From positions 1-57,473 of the forward strand of contig NZ_WBXP01000024.1 in assembly GCF_016415625.1 (NCBI RefSeq): DNA of 57,473 bases, read 5' to 3'. Below the pieces are notes generated by a model, which saw nothing but the letters and a program-made list of their open reading frames with translations, did no database searches and was not told the DNA's origin. A program made the position numbers and the translations under genes. Positions 31,895 to 42,862 of the stretch are shown piece after piece; the first letter of the stretch is position 1, and each line of letters starts with the position of its first letter. This DNA is from Shimwellia pseudoproteus. GTDB lineage: Bacteria; Pseudomonadota; Gammaproteobacteria; Enterobacterales; Enterobacteriaceae.

Positions 31895-32590
31895 TCACAC
31901 CGGGGGCAAATCGAAGAGTAAAATCTCACTGGCGCTGTCGGCATGTACCGAAATCGCCGGTTCATCCCATACTGCAACCCCATCGCCGGTGGTGACGTGG
32001 CTACCGTTAATTTTCGCCTCGCCCTTGACCACCTGGATCCATACCCGGCGCTCGGCAGACAACTGGTACACCGACTGTTCCTCTTTCGCCAGCGCCCAGC
32101 GGTACAGCTCCATATCCTGATGGACTTTCAGTGAGCCGTCCCGGGCATCGGGCGACAGCACCAGCTGGCGGCCCTGGGGGGCATCAAAGCGGCGCTGTTC
32201 ATAGCGCGGTGTAATACCGGTTTCCTGAGGAATTATCCAGATCTGGTACAGATGCAGGCGCGACGTGGCGCTGGGGTTATATTCGGAATGGCGCACCCCG
32301 GTACCGGCGCTCATTATCTGGAACTCACCCGCCGGCACTTGTTCCTTATTGCCCATGCTGTCCTGGTGCTCCACCGCGCCTTCCAGAACATAGGTCAGGA
32401 TCTCCATGTCCTTATGGGGGTGGGTACCAAAGCCCATGCCCGGATCGATAACGTCATCGTTAATCACCCGCAGCGCGGAGAATCCCATAAAGTTTGGATC
32501 GTAATAATCGGCGAAAGAGAAAGTGTGCCAGCTATCCAGCCAGCCATGATTGGCGTGGCCACGTTGGTCAGCTTTACGAACATAGATCAT
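31895..32590 (-). CDS. yhhW: Pirin-family quercetin 2,3-dioxygenase-like protein YhhW
   Basis: Bicupin pirin-fold protein, 231 residues as in K-12. Metal ligands His57 and His59 (GTHPHKDME), His101 and Glu103 (RHSEYNP) are visible. The K-12 protein has quercetinase activity in vitro; its physiological substrate is unknown. It follows gntR on the same strand with ~98 bp between, probably its own unit. In K-12 yhhX, ryhB and yhhY come next; here only ryhB does. Confidence 0.95.
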   Translation of the reverse strand: MIYVRKADQRGHANHGWLDSWHTFSFADYYDPNFMGFSALRVINDDVIDPGMGFGTHPHKDMEILTYVLEGAVEHQDSMGNKEQVPAGEFQIMSAGTGVRHSEYNPSATSRLHLYQIWIIPQETGITPRYEQRRFDAPQGRQLVLSPDARDGSLKVHQDMELYRWALAKEEQSVYQLSAERRVWIQVVKGEAKINGSHVTTGDGVAVWDEPAISVHADSASEILLFDLPPV

Positions 32591-32733
32591 GGTGAATCCC
32601 CTCGAATCTCATGGATACGTCTTGCGTTGATGTATCTAGTGTGGACGTCTTCAGTAAGTAATCATAGAGGGTGAAAATTGACTACTCCGTTCAAAAAATG
32701 TGAACGATTTGTCAGGGCCAGCAAAAAAGAAGC

Positions 32734-32829
32734 AAAAAAAAGCCAGCAAAAATGCTGGCTAAAAAATACTGGAAGCAATGTGAGCAATGTCGTGCCTTCA
32801 GGTGATCCGCGAGGGTTCCTCCTGAGTGC
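32734..32829 (-). ncRNA. ryhB: RyhB iron-responsive small RNA
   Basis: Read on the minus strand from 32829, the sequence begins GCACTCAGGAGGAACCCTCG. It contains the RyhB targeting core ACATTGCTCACATTGCTTCC and ends in the hairpin AGCCAGC / GCTGGCT (32741-32760) with a T run. These match E. coli RyhB closely in order and spacing; length is about 96 nt. RyhB acts with Hfq to repress iron-using proteins and save iron when Fur is inactive. The 5' end is inferred from the K-12 transcript. Confidence 0.93.
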
Positions 32830-32831
32830 AT

Positions 32832-32850
32832 GACAATAATAATCATTATC
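32832..32850 (-). promoter_or_regulatory. Fur box of ryhB
   Basis: GACAATAATAATCATTATC matches the 19-bp Fur consensus GATAATGATAATCATTATC at most positions. It lies immediately upstream of the inferred ryhB start, so iron-loaded Fur would block it. Confidence 0.88.
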
Positions 32851-33025
32851 ATTTGCATCTGTCCAGCTTAATTTTGAAAAAAACTGAATCCACATCACAG
32901 TAGAGAATATTCATTTAAAGAAAGTGATATATCACCGGGGGCGGGATTTCCCCGATAACGCCACAACCGTTCACGCCAAAACGCGATAAACTAAAGGTAT
33001 CGCCCTGAAAGCAGGAGGAGCGCAA

Positions 33026-33301
33026 ATGAAAAGATTGTCCTGGCTGGTGCTAATGCTGCCGCTGACAGCCCTGGCTAACCCCTTTAGCCAGAGCACTAAC
33101 CCTAACCAACCGAATTACCAGAACCCCAGCCAGCAGCGTATGTCTGAGGAGATGCGAATCCAGCAAAGCCAGCAGAAAAGCCAGCTTCAGCAACAACAGC
33201 AGTGGCAAACCCAGCAGCAGCGCCAGCAGTTACAGCAACAGATTGAACAAAACCGCCAGCGCACCCAGAGCCTGCAACCGGGCCGCAGCACCGGCTACTA
33301 A
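33026..33301 (+). CDS. yhhA: YhhA-like exported Gln-rich protein (DUF2756)
   Basis: 91 residues: signal peptide (MKRLSWLVLMLPLTALA, cleavage near 17-18) and then a low-complexity segment dominated by Gln, Asn and Ser. The start NPNQPNYQNPSQQRM is recognisably like K-12 YhhA, which is longer (146 residues); the Pro/Asn-rich C-terminal part of the K-12 protein is missing. Function unknown, periplasm expected. Strong GGAGGAG ribosome site. In K-12 it lies downstream of ggt, which is absent here. Confidence 0.85.
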   Translation: MKRLSWLVLMLPLTALANPFSQSTNPNQPNYQNPSQQRMSEEMRIQQSQQKSQLQQQQQWQTQQQRQQLQQQIEQNRQRTQSLQPGRSTGY

Positions 33302-33311
33302 CCTCCATCGT

Positions 33312-33335
33312 CGGGGCCATCATCACCTGGCCCCG
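33312..33335. terminator. Hairpin between yhhA and ugpQ
   Basis: CGGGGCCA / TGGCCCCG (33312-33319 and 33328-33335) with an 8-nt loop, between convergent genes. No T run, so terminator function is uncertain. Confidence 0.45.
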
Positions 33336-33346
33336 GTGTTATCCCC

Positions 33347-34087
33347 TCAGGCGCCAAAATCCGGGCCGATAAGATCGATCCTGTCAGTACAAATGCAGTC
33401 AACCCCCCAGCCCAGTAACTGCGCCGCCCGCTCCGGCTTATTCACCGTATAGACCAGGATACGCAGCCCGGCCTCTTTGATCTGGGCGACCCGCGCCGCA
33501 TCCAGTAACCGGTGATTCAGATGGAGCGAAACACAACCCAGTTCCCGGGTCAGCTCCCGCCAGTCGCTGCGCCATTCATCCATCAGCAGCCCTCGGGGTA
33601 ACCCCGGCACCGCCTGTTGCGCAGCCGCCAGTGATGCCGGGGAGAAAGACGACAACAGCGGCGGCGTCATTCCCGCCCACAGGGTGTGGGCCGCCAGCGC
33701 CACTGCCGTTCCGGTGGGGACATCCACCCCCGTGGTGGGCTTAATTTCAATATTGGCCATCAGACCATGCTGACGGCAACGCGCCGCCACCTGGCTGAGC
33801 AACGGTAATGGCTCACCGGCAAACTCCCCGGAAAACCAGCTCCCGGCATCAGCGTGGACCAGCTCACCCCACAGCAGATCCCCCGCCACGCCCCAGCCAT
33901 TGCTGGTGCGCTCGAGGGTATCGTCGTGGAGTAAGAAAATCTCCCCGTCCCGGGAGAGTTTGGCGTCAAATTCAATCATGGTGTGGCCGTAGCGCGCACC
34001 GACATCAATGGCCGCAAGGGTATTTTCCGGGGCCAGTTTACCGCCGCCGCGGTGGGCGACAATCTTCGGATAAGGCCAGTTATTCAT
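33347..34087 (-). CDS. ugpQ: Glycerophosphodiester phosphodiesterase UgpQ
   Basis: Cytoplasmic GDPD-fold enzyme that hydrolyses imported glycerophosphodiesters to glycerol-3-phosphate and an alcohol. 246 residues (K-12: 247). The metal and catalytic segments are visible: [13 protein letters not shown] at the N-terminus (His13), [17 protein letters not shown] and IEIKPT. Last gene of ugpBAECQ; it overlaps the ugpC stop by four bases (ATGA). Confidence 0.96.
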   Translation of the reverse strand: MNNWPYPKIVAHRGGGKLAPENTLAAIDVGARYGHTMIEFDAKLSRDGEIFLLHDDTLERTSNGWGVAGDLLWGELVHADAGSWFSGEFAGEPLPLLSQVAARCRQHGLMANIEIKPTTGVDVPTGTAVALAAHTLWAGMTPPLLSSFSPASLAAAQQAVPGLPRGLLMDEWRSDWRELTRELGCVSLHLNHRLLDAARVAQIKEAGLRILVYTVNKPERAAQLLGWGVDCICTDRIDLIGPDFGA

Positions 34088-35154
34088 AAGCGGCGTCCGG
34101 TTTCTCCATCAAAAAAGTGCACATGCTCCCCCGGTAGCGTCAACCACAGGGTCGTCCCTGGCGCAGGGCGTGACTGGTGCGCCAGGCGCACCACGACCTT
34201 CTGCCCGCCCCACAGGCCGTGGACCAGGTTATCCGCACCGAGGATTTCCAGCATATCGGTTTGCAGCGGGATCCCCCCTGCGGCTGATGAGCTTAGCGCA
34301 ATATGTTCCGGGCGGATACCCAGGGTGACACGCCGTCCGGCCTGGCCGGTGGGATAACGCGCCAGCGGGAAAGACAGCCCGCCGTCCAGCACAAAACGCT
34401 GGCCATCCGCGCTGATAGCCCCCTCCAGCAGATTCATCGCCGGGCTGCCCATAAAACTCGCCACAAAACGGCTGGCCGGGCGTTCATACACCTCTACCGG
34501 GGTACCGACCTGCTCGGCAATACCATTATTCATCACCATCACCCGCTGGGCCAGGGTCATCGCCTCGACCTGATCATGGGTAACGTACAAACTGGTGGTG
34601 TTGAGCCGCTGGTGCAGGCGCTGTAGCTCAAGGCGCATCTGCACCCGCAGCTTGGCATCCAGGTTAGACAGCGGCTCATCAAACAGGAACACCGCCGGAT
34701 CGCGGACAATCGCCCGGCCCATCGCGACCCGCTGGCGCTGGCCCCCAGACAGTTCGCGCGGGTGGCGGGTCAGCACGTTCTCCAGCGCCAGAATACGGGC
34801 AGCGTCCGCCACTTTCTGCTCAATATGCGCCTTGCCCATACCGCGAATTTTCAGGCCCCAGGCCATATTCTCCGCCACGCTCATGTGGGGGTATAGCGCA
34901 TAATTCTGGAACACCATCGCAATGCCCCGGGCCTTGGGTTCCAGCTCAGTCACCCGCTGGCGATCGATCCAGATATCACCACTGGTGACCCGCTCCAGCC
35001 CGGCCACCATCCGCAACAACGTCGACTTTCCGCACCCGGAGGGGCCGACCATCACAATAAACTCGCCGTCTGCCACATCCAGGGTCAGCGGGGCTATCAC
35101 CTGGTGCCCCCCGTCCCAGCATTTGGTTACTGCCTGTAATTTCAGTCCTGCCAT
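34084..35154 (-). CDS. ugpC: Glycerol-3-phosphate ABC transporter ATPase UgpC
   Basis: 356 residues, the K-12 length. Walker [10 protein letters not shown] (~37-45), signature LSGGQRQR, Walker [13 protein letters not shown], and the MalK-like C-terminal regulatory OB domain. It powers the UgpA/UgpE channel. Its start lies three bases after the ugpE stop, so translation of ugpC probably depends on ribosomes leaving ugpE; the frameshift there may lower its yield. Confidence 0.96.
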   Translation of the reverse strand: MAGLKLQAVTKCWDGGHQVIAPLTLDVADGEFIVMVGPSGCGKSTLLRMVAGLERVTSGDIWIDRQRVTELEPKARGIAMVFQNYALYPHMSVAENMAWGLKIRGMGKAHIEQKVADAARILALENVLTRHPRELSGGQRQRVAMGRAIVRDPAVFLFDEPLSNLDAKLRVQMRLELQRLHQRLNTTSLYVTHDQVEAMTLAQRVMVMNNGIAEQVGTPVEVYERPASRFVASFMGSPAMNLLEGAISADGQRFVLDGGLSFPLARYPTGQAGRRVTLGIRPEHIALSSSAAGGIPLQTDMLEILGADNLVHGLWGGQKVVVRLAHQSRPAPGTTLWLTLPGEHVHFFDGETGRRL

Positions 35155-35157
35155 GGG

Positions 35158-36002
35158 TTATTTCTCACTATCAACCAGGCCGCGCACAAACGCGCGCTGC
35201 ATCACTAATACAATCGCCACCGGCGGCAACAGGGTCAGCAGCATGGCGGCCATCACCAGGTTCCACTGAGTGCTCCCCTCCCCCTGGGCTATCATGCCCT
35301 TGATCCCCGCCACCGCCGTACCCAGCCCGCTGTCGCTGATTATCAGCAGCGGCCACAGGTACTGGTTCCAGCCATAGATAAAGGTGATAACAAACAGCGC
35401 CGCCAGATTGGTACGGGATAACGGCAACACAATGTCCCACAGGAAGCGCAGCGGGGAAGCACCGTCAATCCGCGCGGCCTCAAGCAGTTCATCGGGCATG
35501 CTCATAAAGCACTGGCGGAACAAAAAAGTCGCCGTGGCGGAGGCCATCAGTGGCAGGGTCAGCCCGGCGTAGGAGTCGAGCATCTGCAAGTTAGCCACCA
35601 CGTCAACCGTCGGGAAGATTCGCACCTCAACCGGCAGCATCAGGGTGATAAAAATCATCCAGAAACACAGGTTACGCAGCGGAAAGCGAAACCAGACAAT
35701 GGCAAAAGCGGAGAGCAGCGACACGGTGATTTTCCCCACCGTGATAACCAGCGCCATAATGGCGCTGTTGGCCAGCAGCAGCCAGAATGGCGCACTGCCG
35801 CCGCCACCCCCTGGGACCAAATTGTCCCCAGGTTGTGCCACAGATAATGGCCCGGCAGCAGCGGCATCGGCGTGCGGAACACCGCGTCGCTGTCCAGCGT
35901 GGCGGCCACAAACGCCACATACAGCGGGAACAAGATAACCGCGATCCCGAGGATAAGCATCACATGGCTGAACAGGGTCAGCCCAGGGCGGTTCTCTATC
36001 AT
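35158..36002 (-). pseudogene. ugpE: Glycerol-3-phosphate ABC permease UgpE, frameshifted
   Basis: The expected N-terminus [19 protein letters not shown] starts at 36002, overlapping ugpA by ATGA. That frame leaves homology after GTIWSQG and stops at 35655. The rest of UgpE ([11 protein letters not shown] onward to GLVDSEK, with the EAARIDGAS coupling motif) is in the neighbouring frame. The switch falls on a run of five G (35807-35811 on the minus strand). Adding one G gives [12 protein letters not shown] and restores a 281-residue protein, exactly the K-12 length. So this is a single-base deletion, a homopolymer sequencing error, or a site needing a -1 slip. Confidence 0.88.
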
Positions 36003-36886
36003 TGGTAGCGCACCTTACGTTCGACATAGCGGAACTGCACCACCGTCAGGACGATAACAATCACCATCAGCACCACGGACTGGGCCGCAGAGGCAGACAG
36101 ATCCAGCCCGGCAAAACCCTCCCGGTAGATTTTATAAATCAGGGTGGTGGTGGCCTGTACCGGCCCGCCACCGGTAGCCGCATCGATAACCGGGAAGGTG
36201 TCGAAAAAGGCATACACCACATTAACCACCAGCAGGAAGAAACTCACTGGCGCAATCAGCGGCAAAGACAGGGCAAAGAAGCGCCGCACCGGCCCGGCGC
36301 CGTCGATGGCGGCCGCCTCCACCAGCGAACGAGGAATCGACTGGAGCGCGGCAAAGAAAAACAGAAAGTTATAGCTGATCTGCTTCCATACCGAGGCAAA
36401 CACCACCAGGAACATCGCCTGGCCGCTGTGCTGGGCGTGGTTCCACTGGTAGCCCATCCCCGCCAGCCAGTGGGTGATAAGCCCCCGGCCCGGGTTAAAC
36501 AGAAAGATCCACAACACCGCCGCAATGGCCGGGGCCACCGCATAAGGCAGCAGCATCAGGGTCTGGTACAGGCGGCTGCCGCGCACCACATAATCGGTCA
36601 GTGCCGCAAAAAATAGCGATATCAGTAGCCCAAAAAACGTCACCAGCCCGCTGAATATCAGGGTGGTATTAAACGAAGCCAGGTACCACGGGTCCCGGGC
36701 CAGAGCGGCAAAGTTTTCCATGCCAACAAACTGGCTGGACAGCCCAAAAGGGTCGACTTGTTGCAGGGAGTACCACAGAGCTTCCCCGGCGGGCCAGATG
36801 AAAAAGATGACCGTAATGATCAACTGGGGCGCCAGCAGCAGCCAGGGTAACCCGCGGGAAGAAAAAACCGGACGAGAGGCAGACAT
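35999..36886 (-). CDS. ugpA: Glycerol-3-phosphate ABC permease UgpA
   Basis: Membrane subunit with six hydrophobic spans, 295 residues from [12 protein letters not shown], the K-12 length; a start three codons upstream is also open. The EAA-loop coupling motif [15 protein letters not shown] is intact. It forms the channel with UgpE, whose gene is frameshifted. It follows ugpB by 59 bp and overlaps ugpE by four bases. Confidence 0.96.
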   Translation of the reverse strand: MSASRPVFSSRGLPWLLLAPQLIITVIFFIWPAGEALWYSLQQVDPFGLSSQFVGMENFAALARDPWYLASFNTTLIFSGLVTFFGLLISLFFAALTDYVVRGSRLYQTLMLLPYAVAPAIAAVLWIFLFNPGRGLITHWLAGMGYQWNHAQHSGQAMFLVVFASVWKQISYNFLFFFAALQSIPRSLVEAAAIDGAGPVRRFFALSLPLIAPVSFFLLVVNVVYAFFDTFPVIDAATGGGPVQATTTLIYKIYREGFAGLDLSASAAQSVVLMVIVIVLTVVQFRYVERKVRYQ

Positions 36887-36945
36887 AATTAACACTCAGC
36901 AGTTAGCCACACCGGTACCTGGGGTACCGGTGCCATAAAGGTGGG

Positions 36946-38259
36946 TTATCTGGTGGTTTGCTCAAAACGACGCAGCAGCACATTACCCCGGGTAACAGCG
37001 TTATCCAGCGCCTGCTGTGGCGTTATCTTGCCGCTCCAGACCGATTCCAGCTCCTCGTCCACAATGGTACGGATCTGCGGCATATTGCCGAGGCGCAGCC
37101 CCCGGGTAAACGCTAACGGCGGTTTGTTGAGCATCTGGCGGGTGGCAATATCCGCCCCGGGGTTCTGCGCATAGAAGCCCTGCTTACGGGTTAACTGATA
37201 AGCGGCCGTGGTGATGGGCAGGTAGCCCGTTTTCTGGTGCCATTCGGCGGCGTTATCGGGCTGGGTGAGGAATTGCAAAAACTCAGCCACCCCTTTATAG
37301 ACCTCAAGGGTTTTCCCCTGCATCACCCACAAGCTGGCCCCGCCAATCATGGCATTTTGCGGCGCGCCTTTAAGATCAGCATCATAAGGCATCATCCCCA
37401 CCCCATACGGGAATTTGGCATAATGGCGGATATCCGCCAGGGAGCCGGAAGAGGCGGTGGTCATGGCGCAGTCGCCATTGTAGAACTTCTCAGTGGACTC
37501 ATCCTTACGCCCAAAGTAGCTGAAGTCCCCTTTTTTATTCATCGCTTCGAGCAGCGCGATATGTTTTACCTGCGCCGGCTGGTTAAATTCCAGCACCGTA
37601 TCGGTACCGTCAAAGCCATTATTTTTGCTGGCCACCGGCAGGCCATTCCAGGCACTGAAGTTCTCCAGCTGGATCCAGCCCTGCCAGCCACTGGCATAGC
37701 CGCACGTCATCCCGGCCGCTTTCAGCTTTGCGCTGTAACTGGCCAGCGCCTGCCAGGTTTTAGGCGGTTGCTCAGGATCCAGCCCGGCTTTTTTAAACGC
37801 CGCTTTGTTGTAATAGAGCACCGGTGTGGAGCTGTTAAACGGCTGGGACAGCAAATGGCCCGTTTTGGCATCGGTATAGTATCCGGCCACCGTGGGGACA
37901 AACTGGGACTCATCAAAAGGGATACCGGCATCGGCAAACACCTGGTAGACCGGTTTAATGGCTTTTGACGCCATCATGGTAGCGGTACCCACCTCGTACA
38001 CCTGCAAAATAGCCGGTGCGTTACCGGTACGGAAGGCGGCAATCCCGGCGGCCAGGCTCTGCTCGTAGTTACCTTTATAGATGGGGACTATCTGGTAATC
38101 AGGATGGGTCTGGTTAAAACGCCCGGCCAGAGAGTCCACCTCTTTCCCCAATTCCCCTTCCATAGAGTGCCAGAACGGAATGTTGGTAACCGCCAGAGCC
38201 GGCGTGGCCCCAGCCAGGCCCAGCGCCATGCCCAAAACGGTAACGCGTAATAATGCCAT
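36946..38259 (-). CDS. ugpB: Glycerol-3-phosphate-binding protein UgpB
   Basis: Periplasmic solute-binding protein for glycerol-3-phosphate and glycerophosphodiesters, 437 residues (K-12: 438). It has a signal peptide ending in TPALA; the mature part starts [15 protein letters not shown]. Ligand-region segments such as [11 protein letters not shown] and [10 protein letters not shown] are conserved. First gene of the ugp operon; a Pho-box-like sequence lies upstream. Confidence 0.97.
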   Translation of the reverse strand: MALLRVTVLGMALGLAGATPALAVTNIPFWHSMEGELGKEVDSLAGRFNQTHPDYQIVPIYKGNYEQSLAAGIAAFRTGNAPAILQVYEVGTATMMASKAIKPVYQVFADAGIPFDESQFVPTVAGYYTDAKTGHLLSQPFNSSTPVLYYNKAAFKKAGLDPEQPPKTWQALASYSAKLKAAGMTCGYASGWQGWIQLENFSAWNGLPVASKNNGFDGTDTVLEFNQPAQVKHIALLEAMNKKGDFSYFGRKDESTEKFYNGDCAMTTASSGSLADIRHYAKFPYGVGMMPYDADLKGAPQNAMIGGASLWVMQGKTLEVYKGVAEFLQFLTQPDNAAEWHQKTGYLPITTAAYQLTRKQGFYAQNPGADIATRQMLNKPPLAFTRGLRLGNMPQIRTIVDEELESVWSGKITPQQALDNAVTRGNVLLRRFEQTTR

Positions 38260-38319
38260 GGGTATCCCTCGTCATATTTTTAGTGCGCGATAACACGCGT
38301 TTTATGGTCGCGAGCTACC

Positions 38320-38383
38320 ATGACATGCGCGAATGACAGAAAAATAACCGTCGCGTGACCGCCAGATGACACAAATACGACAG
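38320..38383 (-). promoter_or_regulatory. Pho box(es) upstream of ugpB
   Basis: On the minus strand 38383-38366 reads CTGTCGTATTTGTGTCAT, two TGTCRT repeats at the 11-bp spacing of a PhoB site. A second pair (CTGTCAT and ATGTCAT, 38339-38320) has a wider spacing. This fits phosphate-starvation control of ugp, as in K-12. Confidence 0.6.
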
Positions 38384-38513
38384 CCTGCTAGTAACGGTTG
38401 GCTGACTGGGCGGCAAAAGCAGCGCGCTACCCGGCATTGGTTTAGTCCTGGTTTACGCCAGATGCCGCATAAGATCTGACGTGATAACCCGTGCTTATCA
38501 ATGGAGGATCGGC

Positions 38514-39068
38514 ATGAAATACCCTGTGATGTTTATTGCGGCGGCGCTTATTCTGTTTATTGTCGGCAGCAAGGCCGATACTCAGAAGACGCAGTGGACC
38601 CTTGCGATGCCTTACCCGAATAACCCGCTCAAAACGGCCAGCCTGCCGGGGGAGGCGCATTTCCACGGCCAGCGGGGCAAAGCCTGGCTGGTGCTTTCCT
38701 GCCGCCCGGATGCCCTCCCGGCGCGGGTGACACTGCGGGTCGAAAGGGCCCTGCTGGCCGGCTTCCCGATTGAAGATTTCGAAGGGCCAGGCGCTGACGG
38801 CGAACATACCCCCTGGGTGCGAGTCCAGGGGCATACGCTGGAGCACGGCCACGCCTGGACCACTACCGGGGCCTGGCACGAGCAGGATTTTACCTGGACG
38901 ATTACCCCCACCAGCCATGCCCTACATCAGTGGCTACACGGTAAGGACGACCTGATAACAGTGGTGGTGTCTCAGGCTGTGACCAGTAAACCGCCGCTGA
39001 CAGCGCGATTTATCCTGCCGGATAACACCCACCAGGCGGAGCAAGTGATCCAGCCCTGTACCCACTGA
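38514..39068 (+). CDS. Unrecognised exported protein
   Basis: 184 residues from the ATG at 38514, which follows a GGAGG; an in-frame ATG at 38481 adds 11 residues. The N-terminus MKYPVMFIAAALILFIVG is a signal peptide or membrane anchor. The remainder is soluble, has two Cys (in LSCRPDA and QPCTH near the end, a possible disulphide) and is Trp/His/Pro-rich. I do not recognise the family. It stands alone between ugpB (divergent) and livF (convergent), where K-12 has nothing comparable, so it is accessory. Codon use looks like its neighbours. Function unknown. Confidence 0.75.
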   Translation: MKYPVMFIAAALILFIVGSKADTQKTQWTLAMPYPNNPLKTASLPGEAHFHGQRGKAWLVLSCRPDALPARVTLRVERALLAGFPIEDFEGPGADGEHTPWVRVQGHTLEHGHAWTTTGAWHEQDFTWTITPTSHALHQWLHGKDDLITVVVSQAVTSKPPLTARFILPDNTHQAEQVIQPCTH

Positions 39069-39076
39069 CGATATAA

Positions 39077-39104
39077 AACAGGCCCCAACCGGGGCCTGTT
39101 ATCA
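39077..39104. terminator. Terminator between 38514 gene and livF
   Basis: AACAGGCCCC / GGGGCCTGTT (39077-39086 and 39091-39100), loop AACC. A TTTTAT tract follows on the minus strand, so it probably mainly ends the liv operon. Confidence 0.75.
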
Positions 39105-39130
39105 GGGCAAGCATCCAACCACGGCAGCCA

Positions 39131-39844
39131 TTATCCGCCGAGATAAGCACTCCGTACCGCTTCGTTAGCCAGCAGCGCGTCCCCGGTATCCTCCAGCACC
39201 ACCCGGCCATTCTCCAGGACATAGCCGCGGTCCGCCAGCTTCAGGGCCTGGTTCGCATTCTGCTCTACCAGGAAGATGGTCATCCCCTCGCGGCGTAATT
39301 GCTCAATGGTGTCGAAGATTTGCTGGATAATAATCGGCGCCAGCCCCAGGGAGGGCTCGTCCAGCAGCAACAGCCGCGGCTGGCTCATCAGCGCCCGGCC
39401 AATGGCCAGCATCTGCTGTTCACCGCCAGACATGGTGCCTGCCCGCTGCACCCGCCGTTCATACAGGCGCGGGAACAATTCATACACCCGTTTGATCCGG
39501 CTGGCGAATTGCTCGCTGTTGGCAAAAAAACCGCCCATGGCGAGGTTTTCATCCACCGTCATCCGCGAAAATACCCGCCGCCCTTCCGGCACAATGGCCA
39601 CCGCTTCACGCATAATGCGCGCAGTGTTCCAATCAGTAATATCTTTACCGTCAAACACAACCCGCCCGTAGCTGGCCCGGGGATCACCACACAGGGTGCC
39701 CAGCAGGGTGGTCTTCCCCGCCCCGTTGGCACCAATCAGGGTAACAATTTCCCCCTGGTTAATGTGCAGGGTCACCTCGTGGAGTGCCTGAATCTTCCCG
39801 TAATGGGCACTGACCTGGTCAAACGACAACATCACTTTTTCCAT
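39131..39844 (-). CDS. livF: Branched-chain amino acid ABC ATPase LivF
   Basis: 237 residues from MEKVMLSFDQ, the K-12 length; the frame is open 32 codons further, but that would run into livG. Walker A GANGAGKTT, signature MSGGEQQM, Walker B LLLLDEPSLGL. One of two ATPases of the LIV-I/LS importer. Last gene of livKHMGF, one base after the livG stop. Confidence 0.96.
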   Translation of the reverse strand: MEKVMLSFDQVSAHYGKIQALHEVTLHINQGEIVTLIGANGAGKTTLLGTLCGDPRASYGRVVFDGKDITDWNTARIMREAVAIVPEGRRVFSRMTVDENLAMGGFFANSEQFASRIKRVYELFPRLYERRVQRAGTMSGGEQQMLAIGRALMSQPRLLLLDEPSLGLAPIIIQQIFDTIEQLRREGMTIFLVEQNANQALKLADRGYVLENGRVVLEDTGDALLANEAVRSAYLGG

Positions 39845-39845
39845 T

Positions 39846-40613
39846 TTATGCCTCACCAAGGTATGCGCGGATGACATCCGGGTTTTCACGCACCTGCGCC
39901 GGGGTACCCTGGGCCAGTGGCGCCCCCTGGTTAACCACATAGATGCGATCCGAAATGCCCATTACCAGTTTCATATCATGCTCAATCAGCAACACCGTGG
40001 TGTTGTGCTGGTCACGCAGCTCGGCGATCAGCCTATCCAGCTCATGGGTTTCATTGGGGTTCAGCCCGGCGGCGGGTTCATCCAGCATCAGGATCTCCGG
40101 CTGGGTCACCATACAGCGGGCTATCTCCAGATGGCGCTGCTGGCCATAGGCGAGGTTCCCGGCCTGGCGGTTGGCCAGCCCCAGCAGGCCAATACGCTCC
40201 AGCCACAGTGCCGCCCGATCCAGGGCGGCATTCTGGGCCTGGCGGAATGACGCGGTTTTCAGCAGCCCGGAAAAGACCCCGGTCTTCATCTGCTGATGTT
40301 GCGCCACCAGCAGGTTCTCAATCACCGTCATCTCCCGGAATAGCCGGACATGTTGAAAGGTCCGCACCACCCCCAGGCGGGCAATCTCCTGGCCAGGCAA
40401 CCCTTCCAGATGGCGGTCGCGCAGTAAAATCGTGCCGCCGGTGGGTTTATAAAAGCCAGTCAGGCAGTTAAACACCGTGGTTTTACCGGCCCCGTTCGGG
40501 CCAATCAGGGAGACAATCTCATTCTGGTGCAGCTCAAGGGCAACGTTATTTACCGCCAGCAGACCGCCAAAACGCATCATCAGACCCGTTACCGATAACA
40601 GTGGCTGGCTCAT
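39846..40613 (-). CDS. livG: Branched-chain amino acid ABC ATPase LivG
   Basis: 255 residues, the K-12 length. Walker [10 protein letters not shown], the family-typical [12 protein letters not shown] and [10 protein letters not shown] segments, and Walker [14 protein letters not shown]. Pairs with LivF to drive LivHM. Overlaps the livM stop by four bases, indicating coupled translation. Confidence 0.97.
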   Translation of the reverse strand: MSQPLLSVTGLMMRFGGLLAVNNVALELHQNEIVSLIGPNGAGKTTVFNCLTGFYKPTGGTILLRDRHLEGLPGQEIARLGVVRTFQHVRLFREMTVIENLLVAQHQQMKTGVFSGLLKTASFRQAQNAALDRAALWLERIGLLGLANRQAGNLAYGQQRHLEIARCMVTQPEILMLDEPAAGLNPNETHELDRLIAELRDQHNTTVLLIEHDMKLVMGISDRIYVVNQGAPLAQGTPAQVRENPDVIRAYLGEA

Positions 40614-41886
40614 GCCTGCTCTCCTTTTTCAGCATTGTTTTTCTTCAGCGTCATCTGCACGCGGGTCATCGGCAGTAATCCCTGCGGGCGCCAAATCATC
40701 ATCAGCACCATCAGCGCACCCAGTAACAACATGCTGTATTCATTCAGATCACGCATCAGCTCGCGGGAGACCACCAGCAGCACCGCCGCCAGAATCACCG
40801 CAAACTGCGACCCCATCCCCCCCAGCACCACAATCGCCAGCACAAAGGCGGACTCGGCAAAGGTGAAGGATTCCGGGCTGACAAATCCCTGGCGGGCCGC
40901 AAACAGCACCCCGGCAAAACCGGCAAACGCAGAGCTGATGGTAAACGCAGTCAACTTAATGCGGCGCGGGCTCAACCCCAGTGAACGGCAGGCAATCTCA
41001 TCTTCGCGCAGCGCTTCCCAGGCCCGGCCCAGCGGCATACGCAGCAGGCGGTTAATCACAAACAGGGACAGCACCACCAGCAGCAGCGCCACCAGATATA
41101 AGAAGATAATCCGGTCGCTGGGGTCGTACTTCAGGTTGAAGAAGTTGCTAAAGGTATCCCAGCCCCCTTCCCGGGGAGTACGGCTAAACTCCAGCCCGAA
41201 CAAGGTCGGCTTCGGGATCTGACTAATGCCGTTTGGCCCGCCGGTGATCTCGGTATTATTCAGCAGCAAAATACGCACTATCTCACCAAACCCCAGGGTC
41301 ACGATGGCCAAATAGTCACCGCGCAGACGCAGCACCGGGAAGCCCAGCAGGAACCCCGCCGCCGCCGCGGTTAACCCCGCCAGGGGCAGGCACGTCCAGA
41401 AACCAAGGCCGTAGTAGTGGTTCAGCAACGCAAAGGTGTAGGCGCCAATGGCATAGAACCCCCCGTAGCCCAGCACCAGTAACCCGGAGAGCCCCACCAC
41501 TACATTCAGCCCGAGGCCGAGGATCACGTAGATCATGGTCAGGGTGGCAATATCCACCGTCCCGCGGGAGACCATAAACGGCCACGCCACCGCCAGAACC
41601 AGCAGCGCCCCGAGGAACAGCTTCTGTTTTACCGAACTGCCATCAATGGCGGGCAAAATAAACGCCGGCCCCGAGACTTTACTCAAACCTTTCTGGCACA
41701 GTGGCCGCAGCAACTGGAACAGAAACACCACGGCAGTACCAAGATAGACCCACTGCCAGCGCACCGGCGCAGCGCTCCCCACCACCAGATGGGTGCCATC
41801 CAGCCCCAGCTGTACGCCCATAAAGACTGCCGCCAGCACAAAAAATATCGCCGCAGACAGCAGCGCCATCAACAGATGCATTGGTT

Positions 41887-41890
<4 letters not shown>
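40610..41890 (-). CDS. livM: Branched-chain amino acid ABC permease LivM
   Basis: 426 residues (K-12: 425), about ten hydrophobic spans, with the permease loop [16 protein letters not shown]. Its N-terminal ~90 residues are the extra membrane region typical of LivM. Forms the channel with LivH; overlaps livH by four bases. Confidence 0.96.
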
Positions 41891-42813
<923 letters not shown>

Positions 42814-42862
42814 AACATCACCTTTGTGCATGCCTCTGCCCGCAGGCAGAGGCCGGGCGCCT

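Larger units (their letters stand above)
32591..33025. other. yhhW-yhhA intergenic region
   Basis: This 435-bp stretch carries no protein gene I can support. It holds ryhB (minus strand) with its Fur-controlled promoter, the start region of yhhW at the left, and the yhhA leader with GGAGGAG just before its ATG at the right. Confidence 0.85.

Noticed and set aside
35800..35820. Programmed frameshift in ugpE
   Set aside because: No good X-XXY-YYZ slippery heptamer (only the first codon could re-pair) and UgpE is uninterrupted in relatives; mutation or sequencing error is simpler.
36003..36027. Alternative ugpE start in the downstream frame ([10 protein letters not shown])
   Set aside because: The sequence up to the G run in this frame bears no similarity to UgpE and lies inside ugpA; the true start is in the other frame at 36002.
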